From: Periplaneta americana
Lineage: Eukaryota > Arthropoda > Insecta > Blattodea > Blattidae
Length of the DNA: 64,000 nucleotides
Reading direction: 5' to 3'
Assembly: GCF_040183065.1 (NCBI RefSeq)
Contig: NW_027185566.1
Location: 946,501-1,010,500 of the forward strand
The position numbers and the translations under genes are program-made. Below are positions 7,914 through 17,785 of the stretch, piece by piece. Within the stretch, counting starts at the first letter, position 1. Every line of letters begins with the position of its first letter. Below the pieces are notes generated by a model. That model was given only the letters and a program-made list of their open reading frames with translations. It had not been told where the DNA came from and did no database searches.

Positions 7914-10226
7914 TTATATTCTTTCTTTAGAGTAAAGATAGTCAATTTCAGCAGATTTTTTATCTAAAAATAAAGAAAAAAAGAATCCCATCAGCAAAAA
8001 TAAAATACACCCTGCAAGAATCCAAAATGAAGAAATATAAAACAACATATAGGACGCAAAACAAACTCCAAAGATAACTCCCAAAAGAAGAGAAGTTCTC
8101 AACGAACTAGTCTCCTTATTTTGCATATAGTCCACCCATAAAAATCCAGATATAACTGGCGTAAAAATAAAAATATAAGAGAAGCTGATCATTACTACAG
8201 GCACCAAAATTTTAAAAACTAAAGGGAGTGCAATAAAATAGTCCGTCAGAAAATTCAAGAAAACCAATAAAATAATATCAATTAAAATTTGAAAAATAAA
8301 TGCAGATCTTATTTTTGTATAAATTTTTTCAATATGATTAGAAATAAAAACTCCAACCACTCTACTCATCAAAATAGTTGCCAAAGCCCAGCCACCCGAA
8401 ATAAATTCATTAGCTAATAAATAGTTAAACAAATCTAAAGCAAATACAATACTAAAACCAATTGCTATTCCTAGATATAAAAAGTAAGAAAAAAATCCTC
8501 CTAACCCCATCTTATATAAATTGGTCACCTTAAACTGATAACCGGAATAGATAAGAACAATAAGAGAAAAGCAAGAAAGAATCAATAGAAAATATTGCAT
8601 AAAATCATAAGAAAAATTCAACGGGGTTTTTTCCCACAAATTCAAATCTTGAGCTAATTGAAAAGACCAATTGTTCCAATTATCTGTAATTGGAGTAATA
8701 TTGAATGGAATGCGAGAGGTTAAATTTTTATTTTCTTGCAAAATAGCCTGAACATTTTTAAAAACCTCGTTATCTTCGGATAATACATTGGTATATCCTA
8801 AACTTTCTATTTTTTGTAAATAAAGATTTTCTTTCTCTTCTAAAAAACTTCTTTTTGAAAAAATGATATTTATGCTATTTTTTGTTTCAAATAAGTGAAG
8901 GTTTTTTAACAATATCTCCCTATCCACAATACCAGAAGCAATTTTGAAAGTATTGATCACCTTTAATGCAATAGCCCTATTAAATTCTTGGCTAAAGGTT
9001 TTAATGCTAATAAACAAAATACCTTGTGGATTTAAAATATTTAGGTAGTCTCGAAGGGCATTGACACTGAGATTTCTTTCCTCTTCCGACAAATAAAAAA
9101 TAGACTTTGGACTTAAAACTTTGTGGATATTAAGTGCTAGAATATCATATGTTTTATTAGTCGTAGCAATATAGGAACGAATAGAAGAACGGTAGAAGAG
9201 TGTATTACGATTATGGTAAATTCCTCCCACATAAAGACTTTCTTTGTCTCTGATCTGGTTTAAAACCTCTTGGTTTCTTTCTAAAGCGTCAATTTCTCCG
9301 CTCACAAGCATATGAGTAAGATAAACATCTGATCCTCCAGCTGAATCTAAAATAAGAACCTTAGGAGCATCCTTAAACACATAAAGAACACTGTAAGGAG
9401 TCTTGTCAGCATAATTCAGCTGTGTTAGATCTCCTATAAGGCGTCCATAATATCTTCCGTTTGAGTAAATTGGCTTATAAGTTGGAAGCTCCCCAGTATA
9501 TACAGAAGCAATGTCCAAAAGTTCCTGATTACTTTGTTGAGCTGATTTAAAATCAATCTGGGTCCCCAGCTCAAAAAGCCTAGTTTTATTTTCTCCAATA
9601 GTAGGGATATAAAATAGACGAAATTGTTGAAAAAATAAAAAACCAGTAAAAGAGAACACAAGTAGTAACAGAAAACCAAAAAGTTGAATCCATTTCTTGG
9701 TTAAAATACCTAGACTCAGAAAGAATAATAAACAAGTCAATACCCCCCCCGCAAAAGGGACAGTAGCATATATCTGTAAAAATAAAACCACAACAATAGA
9801 GAGAAAAAGAAGTACATAAACATCTAAAAAAAGCTTGGAAGATTTATATAAAAATAAAAATTTAATCAAAATAAATGTCAGTAACCCTGCACTTAAAATG
9901 AAAAATAGAAGAACAATTCGAACAGCACTATAGTAGATATAATACTCATTGGCAAAAGGAAGCAAAAAAAAACTAGCCATCCACAAGATATAAAGTCCCA
10001 GTGTTATACCTATATAAGAGACACTCCGCCATAGAAACAAAGAAGACGCAAAACTTCCTAGTAAAAGACCCAATAAAAAAGTCACTAAATAAACTAAACT
10101 GAAAAAAGTGTGAACATAAAGTATAGACATCGAGTACAATAATATAAACGCAGTAGAAACAGAACTAACTAAAAGTCCTATAAAAACACGAGAAATAATG
10201 GAGCTCGAAAGATTTCTATGAAGCAT
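7914..10226 (-). CDS. Membrane-embedded spermidine-synthase-like protein
   Basis: This 770-aa protein has three parts: about seven hydrophobic helices (residues 10-225), a soluble central domain (about 230-520), and about eight more helices (540-760). The central domain resembles the spermidine synthase Rossmann fold: KVLILDSAGGSDVYLTH at the nucleotide-binding loop, EIDALERN, and YDILALNIHK followed by LRDYLNILNPQGILFI. Fused membrane/spermidine-synthase proteins occur in several phyla without a settled role. The catalytic aspartates of true aminopropyltransferases are not obvious, so polyamine synthesis is not shown. GGGAG supports the start, which lies 1 nt from the end of valS. Confidence 0.72.
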   Translation of the reverse strand: MLHRNLSSSIISRVFIGLLVSSVSTAFILLYSMSILYVHTFFSLVYLVTFLLGLLLGSFASSLFLWRSVSYIGITLGLYILWMASFFLLPFANEYYIYYSAVRIVLLFFILSAGLLTFILIKFLFLYKSSKLFLDVYVLLFLSIVVVLFLQIYATVPFAGGVLTCLLFFLSLGILTKKWIQLFGFLLLLVFSFTGFLFFQQFRLFYIPTIGENKTRLFELGTQIDFKSAQQSNQELLDIASVYTGELPTYKPIYSNGRYYGRLIGDLTQLNYADKTPYSVLYVFKDAPKVLILDSAGGSDVYLTHMLVSGEIDALERNQEVLNQIRDKESLYVGGIYHNRNTLFYRSSIRSYIATTNKTYDILALNIHKVLSPKSIFYLSEEERNLSVNALRDYLNILNPQGILFISIKTFSQEFNRAIALKVINTFKIASGIVDREILLKNLHLFETKNSINIIFSKRSFLEEKENLYLQKIESLGYTNVLSEDNEVFKNVQAILQENKNLTSRIPFNITPITDNWNNWSFQLAQDLNLWEKTPLNFSYDFMQYFLLILSCFSLIVLIYSGYQFKVTNLYKMGLGGFFSYFLYLGIAIGFSIVFALDLFNYLLANEFISGGWALATILMSRVVGVFISNHIEKIYTKIRSAFIFQILIDIILLVFLNFLTDYFIALPLVFKILVPVVMISFSYIFIFTPVISGFLWVDYMQNKETSSLRTSLLLGVIFGVCFASYMLFYISSFWILAGCILFLLMGFFFSLFLDKKSAEIDYLYSKERI

Positions 10227-10227
10227 T

Positions 10228-12891
10228 TTAATCTCCCAAACTCTCTAAAAAATTCTCAAGACGATATTTTCTATCTTGAAATTCCACAAGCTTTTCTTTT
10301 TCTTTCTCCACTAAATCTGAAGAGGCATTTTTCACAAATTCTGAATTGATTAATTTTTCTTCCGCTCGTTTAATCTCAGATAAAATCTTATTTAACTCCT
10401 GACTTAACCTATCTCTTTCCTTTTGAATATCTATATCCTTTGGCAATTGAACATAAAACTGAACTTCTTCAGATACTATCGATAAATATACTGCATTTTC
10501 TTGTTTTTTTGTTTGCATACTAAGATTCACAAAATGTTTTAATATACTAATCTGTATCTCCTCCAGATTAGAATCCTGAAAAACCACAAGATTTTCCTTG
10601 TCAGATATTCCTAAATCTTTTTTGGTACTTCTAAGCTCTAGAATCAATTTCTGCATTTGTAGTGTTTGTTTGTAACCTTCTCGGAGATTCTTATCTGCTA
10701 ATAACTCCTCTAAAGAAAGAGATGATGATATCTTTTTGAGTATATCATACGGAGATTGAATCAAAGCAAGTCCATCTTTTGTCTGCAAATTCTGCCAAAT
10801 TTCTTCCGTAACAAATGGCATAATAGGGTGAAACAACCGTAAAATACCATCTAATAATGTCTCTAAAAAAAGATAGATTCTCGTTTTTGCTTCTAGATCC
10901 TCACCTTGCAATAAAACCTTTTGACTTTCTAAAAACCAGTCACAAAAATCATTCCAAAAAAAATGATAGAGTGTATGTGTTAAAGTATAATAGTCAAAAT
11001 TACTCACTGCATCTTGAGCACCTCTCAAAGTCTCCAAATACCTAATAACAATAAAGGACTCCCACGCGGTTTGAGGTGATAATGTCAGTGAATTGTCTGT
11101 ACCTAAACTAGAAGGTCTATAAGAATAAATAAAGCGAGATGCGTTCCAAAGCTTGGTCACCAGACGACTTCCCACGTCAAAACTTTTTCTATCTACACGA
11201 ATTCTCTCCCCTTTAGGAGCAATAAAAAGAAGTGTAAATCTCATAGCATCAGCACCATGTTCGTCTATAATGTCAATAGGATCTATTCCATTTCCTAATG
11301 ATTTACTCATTTTTCTACCTTGCATATCACAGATAGTAGAATTAAAAAAAACCTGAGTGAAAGGAACTTTATCTGTCAAATACATTCCAGCCATAATCAT
11401 TCTAGCCACCCAGAAAAAAATAATTTCTGGAGCAGTCGCCAAATATTGTGTAGGGTAATATCTCTCCATCTCTCGAGTTTGCCAGTTAGGTTTTGTGTAC
11501 TCGCAAGCATCAAAAACGGTAAAAGGCCAGATCCAGGAGGAAAACCAAGTATCCAAAACATCCGGATCCGCTTTAATATCTGTGGAATGACACTGATCAC
11601 AGTCTTTAGGAGGTGTCACACTCACCATAATATGCTGACAATTTTGACAATAATAAGCAGGAATAGCATGCCCCCACCAAAGTTGTCTAGAAATGGACCA
11701 ATCTTTAATGTGGTTCATCCAATGAAAATAAACTTTCTCCCATTTTTTGGGAGTAAACTGAACCTTCCCTTCTTCCAAAACTTTCTTAGCAGGTTCTGCC
11801 AAAGACTTCATTTTAACAAACCACTGAGTGGATACTCTAGGCTCAATAATATTATGACAACGATAACAAGTACCACGAGCGTGTTGGTGTGATCTAATTT
11901 CTTCTAAAAGTCCTTGTTCTTTGAGCTGTTTAACAAATAGCTTCCTGTACTCAAAACGATCTAATCCTTGTGCTGTACCCGCTGTGGCGTTCATTTTCCC
12001 GTGTTCATCTATAACTTCTAAAAACGGTAGTTGATGTCGCTTCCCAATCTCGAAATCTATAATATCATGAGAAGGAGTAATTTTTAAAACCCCAGTACCA
12101 AAATTTGGCTCAACAGACTTATCCGCAATAACTGGAATCCACCGCTCCAAAGTTGGCACTTTAACGCTTCTTCCAATCCATTTAGAATATCTAGTATCCT
12201 CTGGATGAACCGCTAAAGCGACATCTCCCAAAATAGTTTCTGGACGAGTGGTTGCTACCTGTAAAAATTCTCCGTCTTCTAGTTGGTATTTGATAACATA
12301 TAGGTTACCTTGAGTTTCCTCATATTCCACCTCATCATCTGAAATTGTTGTCAAACAATGAACACACCAGTTGATAATATATTCACCACGATAAACTAAG
12401 CCATCCCGATAAAGTTTAACAAAAATTTCCTTGACTGCTCGACTGGAAACTTCATCCATAGTAAAACGATCATGCTCCCAATCTCCTGAAACACCAAGTC
12501 TTTGAAATTGCTCCAAAATATTGGAGCCGTACTTCTCTTTCCATTGCCAGATCCGTTTGATAAATTCGTCTTTACCTAATTCTTCTCGAGATAACCCTTC
12601 TTTAGCTAATTCTCTTTCCACCACATTTTGCGTGGCTATCCCTGCATGATCAACACCAATTTTCCACATAGCAGCGTAACCTTGCATTCTATGGTAACGA
12701 ACCATAACATCTTGTAAAGTATTATTCAAAGCATGTCCTAGATGGAGAACATTAGTAACATTAGGAGGAGGCATAAGAACAGAATATGAAGGCTTGGATT
12801 CATCCTCTTGTGATGCGACAAACAAGTGGTTGTCTTTCCAAAAATTAAACCACTTCTTCTCTACATCACTAGGATTATACCTTGCCTCCAT
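10228..12891 (-). CDS. valS: Valine--tRNA ligase
   Basis: This 887-aa class I synthetase charges tRNA-Val. The ATP-binding motif reads PPPNVTNVLHLGHALNNT (HIGH equivalent HLGH), the KMSKS loop is GRKMSKSLGNGIDP, and the editing domain holds TTRPETILGD. The C-terminal coiled-coil arm typical of ValRS covers about residues 815-885. A zinc-finger-like CQNCQHIM...CDQCHS insertion is present. Length is normal. It follows groES by 50 nt and precedes the membrane protein at 7914 by 1 nt, so they are probably one transcript. Confidence 0.97.
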   Translation of the reverse strand: MEARYNPSDVEKKWFNFWKDNHLFVASQEDESKPSYSVLMPPPNVTNVLHLGHALNNTLQDVMVRYHRMQGYAAMWKIGVDHAGIATQNVVERELAKEGLSREELGKDEFIKRIWQWKEKYGSNILEQFQRLGVSGDWEHDRFTMDEVSSRAVKEIFVKLYRDGLVYRGEYIINWCVHCLTTISDDEVEYEETQGNLYVIKYQLEDGEFLQVATTRPETILGDVALAVHPEDTRYSKWIGRSVKVPTLERWIPVIADKSVEPNFGTGVLKITPSHDIIDFEIGKRHQLPFLEVIDEHGKMNATAGTAQGLDRFEYRKLFVKQLKEQGLLEEIRSHQHARGTCYRCHNIIEPRVSTQWFVKMKSLAEPAKKVLEEGKVQFTPKKWEKVYFHWMNHIKDWSISRQLWWGHAIPAYYCQNCQHIMVSVTPPKDCDQCHSTDIKADPDVLDTWFSSWIWPFTVFDACEYTKPNWQTREMERYYPTQYLATAPEIIFFWVARMIMAGMYLTDKVPFTQVFFNSTICDMQGRKMSKSLGNGIDPIDIIDEHGADAMRFTLLFIAPKGERIRVDRKSFDVGSRLVTKLWNASRFIYSYRPSSLGTDNSLTLSPQTAWESFIVIRYLETLRGAQDAVSNFDYYTLTHTLYHFFWNDFCDWFLESQKVLLQGEDLEAKTRIYLFLETLLDGILRLFHPIMPFVTEEIWQNLQTKDGLALIQSPYDILKKISSSLSLEELLADKNLREGYKQTLQMQKLILELRSTKKDLGISDKENLVVFQDSNLEEIQISILKHFVNLSMQTKKQENAVYLSIVSEEVQFYVQLPKDIDIQKERDRLSQELNKILSEIKRAEEKLINSEFVKNASSDLVEKEKEKLVEFQDRKYRLENFLESLGD

Positions 12892-12941
12892 ATCTTCACC
12901 ATTCCTTTTTTGTTAGATTGTTATTTCAATAATGATGTTGA

Positions 12942-13205
12942 TTATCCTACAATTGCTAAAACATCTTTATATGCTACAATAATATAGTCTTCATTATCTA
13001 TTTTAATCTGGGTTCCTGCATATTTTTCGTACATTACAGTTTGCCCTACTTTAACTTGGATCTTATCACATTCTCCAATAGCTACAACTTGACCTTGTGT
13101 TGTTTTTTCTTGAGCTGCTGTTGGAATAATAATTCCACTATGAGTTTTTTCTTCTGCTGGCAATAATTTAATTAAAACTCTGTCTGCTAATGGTTGGATT
13201 TTCAT
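12942..13205 (-). CDS. groES: Co-chaperonin GroES
   Basis: This 87-aa protein is the lid of the GroEL chamber. It begins KIQPLADRVLIKLLPAEEKTHSGI, in which the mobile loop that touches GroEL (THSGIIIP) is recognisable, and ends VAYKDVLAIVG. Length is slightly short but normal. GAGAGGGG supports the start. No groEL follows; the next gene is valS. Separated groES and groEL are known in some spirochaetes. No CIRCE element is seen in the upstream gap. Confidence 0.95.
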   Translation of the reverse strand: MKIQPLADRVLIKLLPAEEKTHSGIIIPTAAQEKTTQGQVVAIGECDKIQVKVGQTVMYEKYAGTQIKIDNEDYIIVAYKDVLAIVG

Positions 13206-13327
13206 ATAACCCCTCTCTAATTATTATTTTGTAGAGTTAAAATATAAAAAATTATGTTTACAAAGTAAAGTCTAAGTGTTTTTTAACTTCTTTAAGAGTA
13301 TCTTTTAATGGCAATTGGAGAGGATTT

Positions 13328-14578
13328 ATGTTTTCTAAAAAACAGAAAATTTCGTTTTTTTTGGCTTTTCAATTTCTTTTCCGTTGGAATCATAAAAAAA
13401 AGAAAAGACAAATGCACGCTTTGGCTAAACTGAGCTTATTATTGACTGCTATCTGTGTTTTTATACCTATTTTGATTCTTTCTATCACCAATGGTTTTCA
13501 ATATTTTGCTTTGGAAAAACTCCAAAATTTTTACTCACCTTATTCTTTAAAATTAGAACAACCTATAGATGGAAAAACTATTAAAAATCCCCAAATAATT
13601 GGATTTTACGAAGATTTTATACTGCTCAAAGGCACAAAACAAGAAGCCCCTTCACTCATAAGAGTTTTAGAATATACGAACATTAAAAATTGGAAAGAGA
13701 AAAAACAAATTAAGTTGATTTCTGGTAACATTCCAAAAAACCATGAAATTTTCATAGGAGAAAGTTTAGCCATGCAAATGGGGTTAAATGTAGGGGATCA
13801 AGTTCAATCTTTTCTTTTTTCCCCAACAAGCCCTACACCTATGCGTTCCAGTACTTTGACTGTGAGTGGTATTTTTTCTTTTGAAAATGCGTCTTTGGAT
13901 AGAGTAGTTTCTTTGATACTACCAGAAACTTTGGAATCCAATTTTTTTATCGACCAACATCAAGTCAATCTTCTAGCAAGTTATAATTCCTCGGAACTCA
14001 AGACATTAAAAACAGATGGTGATCAACTTTTAGAACTGGCACAAACTCCTTCGGTAAAACAGATGAATCAACAACATAATCTGCTGTTACTGTTAGTTAT
14101 TGCCAGTTCCTTTTTGTGTTTTTTTAGCCTTTATATGAACTTAAAAACCAATATGAGTTATAATATTTACTCGATGAGCGTCATTAAAATATTGGGATTA
14201 GAAACAACAACAGTCATTCGTATTTTTTTCCTGCAAAATATAGTTTTAATGATTTTCGGAATTCTATTAGGATTTTTACTGTGCATTAGTATTATCCCCT
14301 ACATTAGCCAGATTATTAATGTTTTTGAAGTGTTATGTAATTTTTTTATCACATTACTCAAAGAACATTTTATTATTTTTAAAGATCTTCAAGAAGTACA
14401 GTTTTTGCCAACAGATATATTTTATATCCAATCTATCCCCGTAAAAATAAAATGGCAGGATTTTTCGTTTGTACTATCCATCTTGACAATTGGGATTTTA
14501 TTGATGAACAAAATTTATTATTCCATACTTATAAAAAATCCACTTTTAACCTCATTAAAGATGGAACAGGGGGTTTAA
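13328..14578 (+). CDS. LolC/LolE-like ABC transporter permease (FtsX family)
   Basis: This 416-aa inner-membrane protein has the four-helix FtsX/LolCE layout: one helix near residues 30-55, a large periplasmic domain (about 55-250) with ISGNIPKNHEIFIGESLAMQMGLNVGD, the element typical of LolE-type permeases, and three helices near 250-275, 300-325 and 375-400. The segment YSMSVIKILGLETTTVIRIFF corresponds to the coupling helix before the second TM. In the family it pulls lipoproteins from the inner membrane together with the ATPase LolD. No ATPase lies next to it; mnmE follows after 1 nt. GGAGAGGA supports the start. Confidence 0.8.
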   Translation: MFSKKQKISFFLAFQFLFRWNHKKKKRQMHALAKLSLLLTAICVFIPILILSITNGFQYFALEKLQNFYSPYSLKLEQPIDGKTIKNPQIIGFYEDFILLKGTKQEAPSLIRVLEYTNIKNWKEKKQIKLISGNIPKNHEIFIGESLAMQMGLNVGDQVQSFLFSPTSPTPMRSSTLTVSGIFSFENASLDRVVSLILPETLESNFFIDQHQVNLLASYNSSELKTLKTDGDQLLELAQTPSVKQMNQQHNLLLLLVIASSFLCFFSLYMNLKTNMSYNIYSMSVIKILGLETTTVIRIFFLQNIVLMIFGILLGFLLCISIIPYISQIINVFEVLCNFFITLLKEHFIIFKDLQEVQFLPTDIFYIQSIPVKIKWQDFSFVLSILTIGILLMNKIYYSILIKNPLLTSLKMEQGV

Positions 14579-14579
14579 T

Positions 14580-15956
14580 ATGTTCATTCAAGATACTACC
14601 ATTGCAGCTTTAGCCACTCCGTTGGGTCAAGCACCATTGTCCATTATCAGAGTATCGGGACAAAAAACTTTCACTATTATTTCACAGATCTTTCGTTCCA
14701 AAAAAAGTGTCTTAGAATCTATAGGGCATGAAGTAATTTTTGGATATATCTTTGACCCCAAAGATAAACAAGATATCGATCAAGTGTTAATTGCTGTTTT
14801 TAAAGCTCCTCGCAGTTTTACTGGCGAAGATATGGTGGAAATTACCTGTCATGGAGGAATGATCCTTTTTCAAAAAATTCTTAATATTTTGGTACGCTGT
14901 GGATGTGTTCTAGCCGCTAAGGGTGAATTTTCAAAAAGAGCCTTTATCAATGGAAAAATGGATTTAACACAGGCAGAGGCTATCCATGACCTCATATTTT
15001 CTAGATCTCATAAAATGAGTCAGCTGATTTTATCTTCATTGAAAAAAAATTTCTCTCTCAAAATCCAAGAAATAAAAACTTCTATTTTAAACTTGGTAGC
15101 TAAAATTGAAGTTAGCATTGATTACCCAGAAGATGATATAGAAGCTTGGAATCAACAGGATATGATAACTTTGGAAAACATACTTGTTAAGCTCCAAAAA
15201 ATGATGGTTTCTGCCAAACAAAATCAACTCGCTAATAAGGGTTATGTAGTGGCTATTATTGGCAAGCCTAATGCGGGTAAATCCAGTTTGCTCAATCTTT
15301 TAGTCGGTGAAGAAAAAGCCATTGTTTCTAGTATAGCAGGTACAACGAGAGATCCTATTGAAGTTTTTTTAAATATTAACGAGATCCCAGTCACCTTGAT
15401 AGATACGGCAGGGCTTAGAGAAAGTGCAGATAATGAGATTGAAGAAAAAGGTATTGCCAAAACTAAAGATATTATTCTCACATCTGATTTTAATATCTTA
15501 CTGGTGGATAGCCATTCTTACAACATAGCAGAAGTGGAGGATCAAATCCATCAACTGCAACAGGAAAATTCTCCTTTTATGTTGATCTGGAACAAAATCG
15601 ATCTAGTACAGAATTTTCCCAAAATACCTACCATACCAGAAAAGCAGCAGTTAGCCCTAAGTTGCCAAACACAAACCGGTTTGGACAAACTGATTGAAGA
15701 GCTTCAGTCCCGTCTTTCTTATATTGACACAACAGAAAGTCAATTTTTTATTAACCAAAGACAATCTTATCTTTTAGAACAGGTAGAATATACTCTCCAT
15801 GAAACATGGGATATGATAAAAAGTGAACATATAGACTTAGAGATTCTCTCTTTGCTATTACAAAAAGCCCTACATACCATTGGTGAAATAGATGGATCCG
15901 ATATTCAAGATGATATTTTGGAGACAATTTTCTCCCAGTTTTGTGTAGGCAAATAA
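14580..15956 (+). CDS. mnmE: tRNA modification GTPase MnmE
   Basis: With MnmG, this enzyme installs the carboxymethylaminomethyl group on wobble uridine 34 of some tRNAs. The 458-aa chain has the folate-binding N-terminal domain (starting FIQDTTIAALATPLG), a helical domain, and an inserted GTPase with GKPNAGKSSLL near residue 227, DTAGLRE and NKID. It ends FCVGK, the conserved C-terminal cysteine motif. Length is normal. It starts 1 nt after the LolE-like gene. mnmG is not in the window. Confidence 0.97.
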   Translation: MFIQDTTIAALATPLGQAPLSIIRVSGQKTFTIISQIFRSKKSVLESIGHEVIFGYIFDPKDKQDIDQVLIAVFKAPRSFTGEDMVEITCHGGMILFQKILNILVRCGCVLAAKGEFSKRAFINGKMDLTQAEAIHDLIFSRSHKMSQLILSSLKKNFSLKIQEIKTSILNLVAKIEVSIDYPEDDIEAWNQQDMITLENILVKLQKMMVSAKQNQLANKGYVVAIIGKPNAGKSSLLNLLVGEEKAIVSSIAGTTRDPIEVFLNINEIPVTLIDTAGLRESADNEIEEKGIAKTKDIILTSDFNILLVDSHSYNIAEVEDQIHQLQQENSPFMLIWNKIDLVQNFPKIPTIPEKQQLALSCQTQTGLDKLIEELQSRLSYIDTTESQFFINQRQSYLLEQVEYTLHETWDMIKSEHIDLEILSLLLQKALHTIGEIDGSDIQDDILETIFSQFCVGK

Positions 15957-16769
15957 TTAAAGTTCATCTATAAAATGATATTTACCACTTAAACTTTCTC
16001 GTAGTTTTTGTTTTTTATCTTCCAAAATAAACAGTTTTGCATTTTTTGTATCTTTAATAAGATTATGGATATACTGATAAATATCCTTTAAAACATCCGC
16101 AGTTAAGCCATCTAAATAATCAAATATCTGATTTCTTAAATTCTTATCGATACGAGTGATCGTCACATCCTGTCTATCTAGACTAACAATAACGGTAACC
16201 CCGTTTCTTTCTACTACTTGTACACCTGGAGTTAAAATTCTTCCATATCGCTTAAAATAGTTGTTTTTAAGACGGTTTAGCTCCAAAGGAGAAAGTGTCA
16301 CCTTGTACTCCATTGCATAAAGTTTGTTGTTAAAAAACTTGACCCACAAACTGTACAAAAGAGAATTCAGGCGGCTAGCATAAGCAACTTCATAGCTAGA
16401 AATATGGGTAAAATCCATAATATAATAAGGAGATTTATAAAAAAAATTGTAATTATCATCGTTGATAATCAAATTTCTCAAATCAAAAAAAACTTCATCA
16501 TCATAATAAATTCTCATTTTCTCTTTATCAATAATGTTAGATTGGGAATCATAGATATCTAGAAGGTCATAAATAGGCATAGATAATGAATAAAACTTTT
16601 GCTGTTCTGTTTTCAAAAAGACTTTATTTTTTTTGAGCACATCTAAAACTTGATTATAAGTCATACCTAGTTTTAAACCTTGAAAGTCTAGTGGATTTTC
16701 TTGTGCAAATAAAAAAATAGGGCTAAAGAGAATCCCCAAAGAAAACCAAATCGAAAAGTGCCATTTCAT
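15957..16769 (-). CDS. Hypothetical exported protein
   Basis: This 270-aa protein has a probable signal peptide (MKWHFSIWFSLGILFSPIFLFA, cut about residue 22) and no recognised domain. The mature part begins with GLKLGMTYNQVLDVLKK, which resembles the short repeat of small periplasmic proteins in which a helix follows 'G-L-x-L-G-M'. The ATG is preceded by AGGAGA; this start lies inside the 3' end of the upstream lipoprotein gene, a 47-nt overlap in a different frame. Likely periplasmic; function unknown. It is the last gene of the metK cluster. Confidence 0.7.
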   Translation of the reverse strand: MKWHFSIWFSLGILFSPIFLFAQENPLDFQGLKLGMTYNQVLDVLKKNKVFLKTEQQKFYSLSMPIYDLLDIYDSQSNIIDKEKMRIYYDDEVFFDLRNLIINDDNYNFFYKSPYYIMDFTHISSYEVAYASRLNSLLYSLWVKFFNNKLYAMEYKVTLSPLELNRLKNNYFKRYGRILTPGVQVVERNGVTVIVSLDRQDVTITRIDKNLRNQIFDYLDGLTADVLKDIYQYIHNLIKDTKNAKLFILEDKKQKLRESLSGKYHFIDEL

Positions 16770-17772
16770 CTTTATCTCCTAGGTAATAGCTATCGACATT
16801 GACAGAGATTACTTTAGCATAAATGGCCTGGTAAAAGACAATTAAATGAGTCTTCGGTTCGTCTGTTAATTCTATAACTAAATTTTGTTCATTATAGTTA
16901 CCTCTGGTATTCCCTAAGCCCCCCGAGTATTGACTAGAAAAATAAATGACAAGTTTTTTAGGTCGACGATACCTTCTAAAATCCTGTTTATAATCTAAGT
17001 TCCCCGTGTTAATTAGAACCGCTCTAATAGGAACAGGCTGAACCAAGGGTGTAAAAATATCCGAATTTTTATTATTATTCAAAATATATTCTAGTTGAAG
17101 CTTTGTTACTGGATCTTTTGTTATAAATCCAGAACTAGGATCCATATCTTTGAGATAGTCTGTCATCTGCTTTATACTAATATAGTTTGGAACTTTGTAC
17201 TTATCTTTTAACCAACGTCGGTTAGGAGTGTTTTCATAAGTAATGACATCATTATCTTGCATTTGACCAGCAACACTAGGAATAATATTAACCGTATAAC
17301 GACCCGCTAGGTTGTAGTAATTATTATTATCTTTAAAAAATGTATTAATTTCGCCATCTGACAAATAACGCCCCTGTTTATAAGCAGTAAATAAACTTAA
17401 GTGAAAATCGGAGACAAAAAAATAAGGCTTTGTAGAAATTTGATTAATCAAAACTTTTAAAGAAGACTTTTTACCATACTCTAACCAAATGACAAAATCA
17501 TCTCGCATATCTTCCAAGTATTTATCTTTATAGACTTCACCCACACTGTCCATACGGATATGTATTTGGATAGCATCTCCTTTGTTAGATTGAGATAGAA
17601 TAATACCACTAAAGATCATACCACTCGTATCTTCTAATAGAATTCGTTTTTGTGGCCAGTCTAAAACTAAATGAACATCTCCCCCTTTAAGGTACCAATC
17701 TTGTTTGCTGCTACTGTGAGTACAACTCAAAAAAGAAATATAAACTAAAAGCATTAATGATATTTTTTTCAC
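16723..17772 (-). CDS. Hypothetical lipoprotein
   Basis: This 349-aa protein begins MKKISLMLLVYISFLSCTHSSS, a lipoprotein signal with lipobox FLSC, so the mature protein probably starts at Cys17. The remainder is polar and beta-rich, with no recognised domain. A GTG start with AAAGGA 6 nt upstream is used. It lies between the beta-helix protein (13 nt away) and the exported protein at 15957-16769, with which it overlaps by 47 nt. The overlap suggests the two exported products are made together. Function unknown. Confidence 0.75.
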   Translation of the reverse strand: MKKISLMLLVYISFLSCTHSSSKQDWYLKGGDVHLVLDWPQKRILLEDTSGMIFSGIILSQSNKGDAIQIHIRMDSVGEVYKDKYLEDMRDDFVIWLEYGKKSSLKVLINQISTKPYFFVSDFHLSLFTAYKQGRYLSDGEINTFFKDNNNYYNLAGRYTVNIIPSVAGQMQDNDVITYENTPNRRWLKDKYKVPNYISIKQMTDYLKDMDPSSGFITKDPVTKLQLEYILNNNKNSDIFTPLVQPVPIRAVLINTGNLDYKQDFRRYRRPKKLVIYFSSQYSGGLGNTRGNYNEQNLVIELTDEPKTHLIVFYQAIYAKVISVNVDSYYLGDKDEMALFDLVFFGDSL

Positions 17773-17785
17773 AACTGTTCCTTTT

